Assembly: GCA_002303765.1 (NCBI GenBank)
Contig: DBCB01000280.1
Location: 1 to 6,631, forward strand
Source of the DNA: Planctomycetaceae bacterium UBA969
Lineage (GTDB): Bacteria > Planctomycetota > Planctomycetia > Gemmatales > Gemmataceae
Direction: 5' to 3'
Length of the DNA stretch: 6,631 nt
Both the position numbers and the translations under genes were made by a program. Below are positions 5,368 to 6,631 of the stretch, in pieces (position 1 is the first letter of the stretch; each line of letters begins with the position of its first letter). The notes beneath the pieces are model-generated. The model saw only the letters and a list, made by a program, of their open reading frames with translations. It did not search any database and was not told where the DNA came from.

Positions 5368-6357
5368 ATGACTGCACAAAAAAAGACCAAGTTAGGCATT
5401 CTGGGCGTTGCAAAAATCAACAACAGAGTCATCCCTTCTTTTGCTAGAACTCAATTCACAGAATTGGCAGCCATTGCCAGCAGATCGCAAGAAAAAGCAA
5501 ACGCTGCTGCAAAAGAAGCCAACATCCCCAAAGCCTATGGCTCGTATGAAGCCCTGCTAAAAGACCCTGAAATAGATATCATTTACAATCCTCTGCCAAA
5601 TCACCTGCATGCGGAGTGGACTAAAAAAGCCGCAGACCATGGCAAACATGTGATTTGCGAAAAGCCCCTTGCCCCTACTGCAAAGGAAGCAGAGGAGTTG
5701 GTGAATTATTGCGCCAAAAAAGGTGTCAAGCTCATGGATGGTTTCATGTGGCCCCACCATCCTCGCACTGCAAAAATCAAAGCAATGCTTAAACAAGGTC
5801 AAATTGGTGACCTATTGCGAGTGCATGGCGTCTTTACTTTTTTCATGGAGGATCTCGAATGCAGCAATGTTCGCCTTTATCCCGAGATGGGCGGTGGCGG
5901 CTTGCTTGATGTTGGGTGTTACCCTATTTTTGGTATTCGCTGGGCCATGGAATCTGAACCCATCAGCGTATATGCCCAGGCTCAATACCATCGGGGTGTT
6001 GATGTTGCGATGAATGGCATTTTGAATTTTGCAGATGGCAGAGTCGCAAGCTTTGATTGTGGCTTCACACTTCCTGTTCGCATGGGTTTTGAAATTGTTG
6101 GTAGTAATGGGGTTTTAAACATCCCCAACTTCTGGCTACCCGAGCAACATGCAGGTTTCAGCATTCAAAGAAATGGCAACCTTGAGCATCATCATGTTCC
6201 AGGGTTTGATCAAATTGCTTTGATGCATGATCATTTCAGCCAAGCGATTTTAAATAAGACTGCGGTGATTCCCGAAGCAATGGAAGCGGTGAAAACCTTA
6301 AGGGTATTAGATGCACTTGCGAAATCCGCGCGAGAATCCCGAGTCATTCATCTGTAA
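5368..6357 (+). CDS. Gfo/Idh/MocA-family NAD(P)-dependent oxidoreductase
   Basis: The product has 329 residues, normal for the family, and is a soluble cytoplasmic dehydrogenase. The N-terminal Rossmann fold shows LGILGVAKIN (9-18, a GxxGxA variant), AIASRS at the end of the second strand (35-40), the YNPLPNHLH segment (73-81) and the signature CEKPLA (97-102), with K99 the usual catalytic lysine. The C-terminal sheet domain contains GGGGLLDVGCYPI (175-187), where D181 and Y185 match the conserved substrate-site positions. The opening, EKPLA and DVGCYP pattern is closest to the glucose-fructose oxidoreductase, D-xylose dehydrogenase and dihydrodiol dehydrogenase branch. The substrate is probably a sugar or related polyol, but cannot be fixed from sequence alone. 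No export signal is seen. AAGGAG lies five bases before the ATG. It is divergent from the minus-strand pair, has no clear downstream terminator, and seems monocistronic. Confidence 0.95.
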   Translation: MTAQKKTKLGILGVAKINNRVIPSFARTQFTELAAIASRSQEKANAAAKEANIPKAYGSYEALLKDPEIDIIYNPLPNHLHAEWTKKAADHGKHVICEKPLAPTAKEAEELVNYCAKKGVKLMDGFMWPHHPRTAKIKAMLKQGQIGDLLRVHGVFTFFMEDLECSNVRLYPEMGGGGLLDVGCYPIFGIRWAMESEPISVYAQAQYHRGVDVAMNGILNFADGRVASFDCGFTLPVRMGFEIVGSNGVLNIPNFWLPEQHAGFSIQRNGNLEHHHVPGFDQIALMHDHFSQAILNKTAVIPEAMEAVKTLRVLDALAKSARESRVIHL

Positions 6358-6362
6358 AGGCA

Positions 6363-6415
6363 GAAGATTTGCCACGGAAGGTAGAAAAGACAGAAGCGGA
6401 AGAATTTGCAACGGA
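6363..6415 (+). repeat. Imperfect direct repeat after the oxidoreductase gene
   Basis: GAAGATTTGCCACGGA (6363-6378) recurs as GAAGAATTTGCAACGGA (6399-6415), with one inserted base and one substitution, about 36 bases apart. The stretch between is purine-rich (GGAAG, CAGAAG units). It begins six bases after the stop codon and resembles CACGGAAG/ACGGATTAACACGG-type extragenic sequence often seen in planctomycete and related genomes, from general familiarity rather than a search. Confidence 0.6.
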
Positions 6416-6514
6416 TTAACACGGAATCAAAACACTTCTTTCAGAGCCGGATGCGTTAGCGACGGTTTGATCTGACCAAGTTTTTCTTATTGAGCAGCGG
6501 AGGTTAATCCGTTG
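6409..6514. repeat. 106-bp element bounded by a perfect 12-bp inverted repeat
   Basis: CAACGGATTAAC (6409-6420) and GTTAATCCGTTG (6503-6514) are exact reverse complements. Between them lies AGCCGGATGCGTTAGCGACG (6445-6464), a motif of planctomycete intergenic style. There is no coding frame of note inside. The size and ends fit a small non-autonomous repeat or a degraded extragenic palindrome; no target-site duplication is evident next to the ends. The whole 6358-6631 tail carries no convincing gene. Confidence 0.5.
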
Positions 6515-6601
6515 GTGCTGAAAGGAAACGATGGTCAATATTTTGCTAGATGATTTCAAGCCAATTGATTGCGTTCCATGGGTCACTTGTTTTGTTATCT
6601 T

Positions 6602-6631
6602 GTAACCCTGCCGTTAGCTCACGAAGACGCC
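6602..6631. repeat. Second CGTTAGC-type motif at the right edge
   Basis: CCGTTAGCTCACG (6611-6623) shares CGTTAGC with the motif at 6454-6460 and has the look of the GTGAGCTAACGG sequences scattered in planctomycete intergenic regions. It is cut by the window edge, so its extent is unknown. Confidence 0.3.

Noticed and set aside
5557..6164. Overlapping frames of 60-96 codons inside the oxidoreductase gene
   Set aside because: They are shadows of a full-length gene with all family motifs intact.
1..6631. CRISPR array, tRNA, rRNA, transposase or phage attachment site
   Set aside because: I looked for regular spaced repeats, cloverleaf-like segments and transposase motifs and saw none. The only repeats are the in-gene duplications and the right-hand extragenic element.

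Overview
The window looks like chromosomal DNA from a planctomycete, possibly a Gemmata-like lineage. The clues are lysine/proline-rich exported LysM proteins beside rsmH, a Gfo/Idh/MocA oxidoreductase, and non-coding motifs of the GCGTTAGCGACGG and ACGGATTAACACGG kind that I associate with planctomycete intergenic DNA. The lineage is an inference from style; no rRNA or marker alignment was possible.

Left part (1-4387, + strand). A strong intrinsic terminator (70-114) closes an upstream transcript whose gene lies outside or ends at the left edge. A second small hairpin with a T-run touches the start of rsmH (179-1093), the 16S rRNA m4C1402 methyltransferase that normally sits near the start of the division and cell-wall (dcw) cluster. 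Next, 39 bases on, where ftsL would usually be, is a 481-residue exported or membrane-anchored protein (1133-2578): N-terminal hydrophobic segment, Pro/Glu/Lys-rich stalk with a tandem duplication, a LysM-like domain, and a C-terminal domain that reads clearly as MraZ. MraZ is normally a cytoplasmic DNA-binding repressor encoded upstream of rsmH. Here it is downstream, fused to a LysM protein and probably outside the cytoplasm, with both DxxxR signature motifs changed. This is the main discovery candidate. After a 176-base gap with hairpins and a possible 11-codon leader, a second N-anchored, very proline-rich protein with a C-terminal LysM domain follows (2755-4323), ended by a good terminator.

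Middle part (4386-5278, - strand). Two small genes, probably co-transcribed leftwards, converge on that terminator. The first in transcription order resembles an isolated glycoside hydrolase family 2-type sugar-binding jelly-roll domain. The second is a beta-rich protein with a weak DUF2993/LmeA-like look. Neither function is known.

Right part (5279-6631). An 89-base divergent promoter region separates the minus-strand pair from a complete Gfo/Idh/MocA-family NAD(P)-dependent oxidoreductase (5368-6357, +). The last 274 bases hold no convincing gene. They contain an imperfect direct repeat, a 106-base segment bounded by a perfect 12-base inverted repeat, and a second CGTTAGC-type motif at the right edge, which together look like a degraded repetitive extragenic element.

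Working model: the two LysM proteins form a cell-envelope module tied by position to the remnant dcw cluster. MraZ appears to have been recruited from DNA binding into an envelope protein in this lineage. The oxidoreductase and the two small genes look like separate, ordinary accessory functions.
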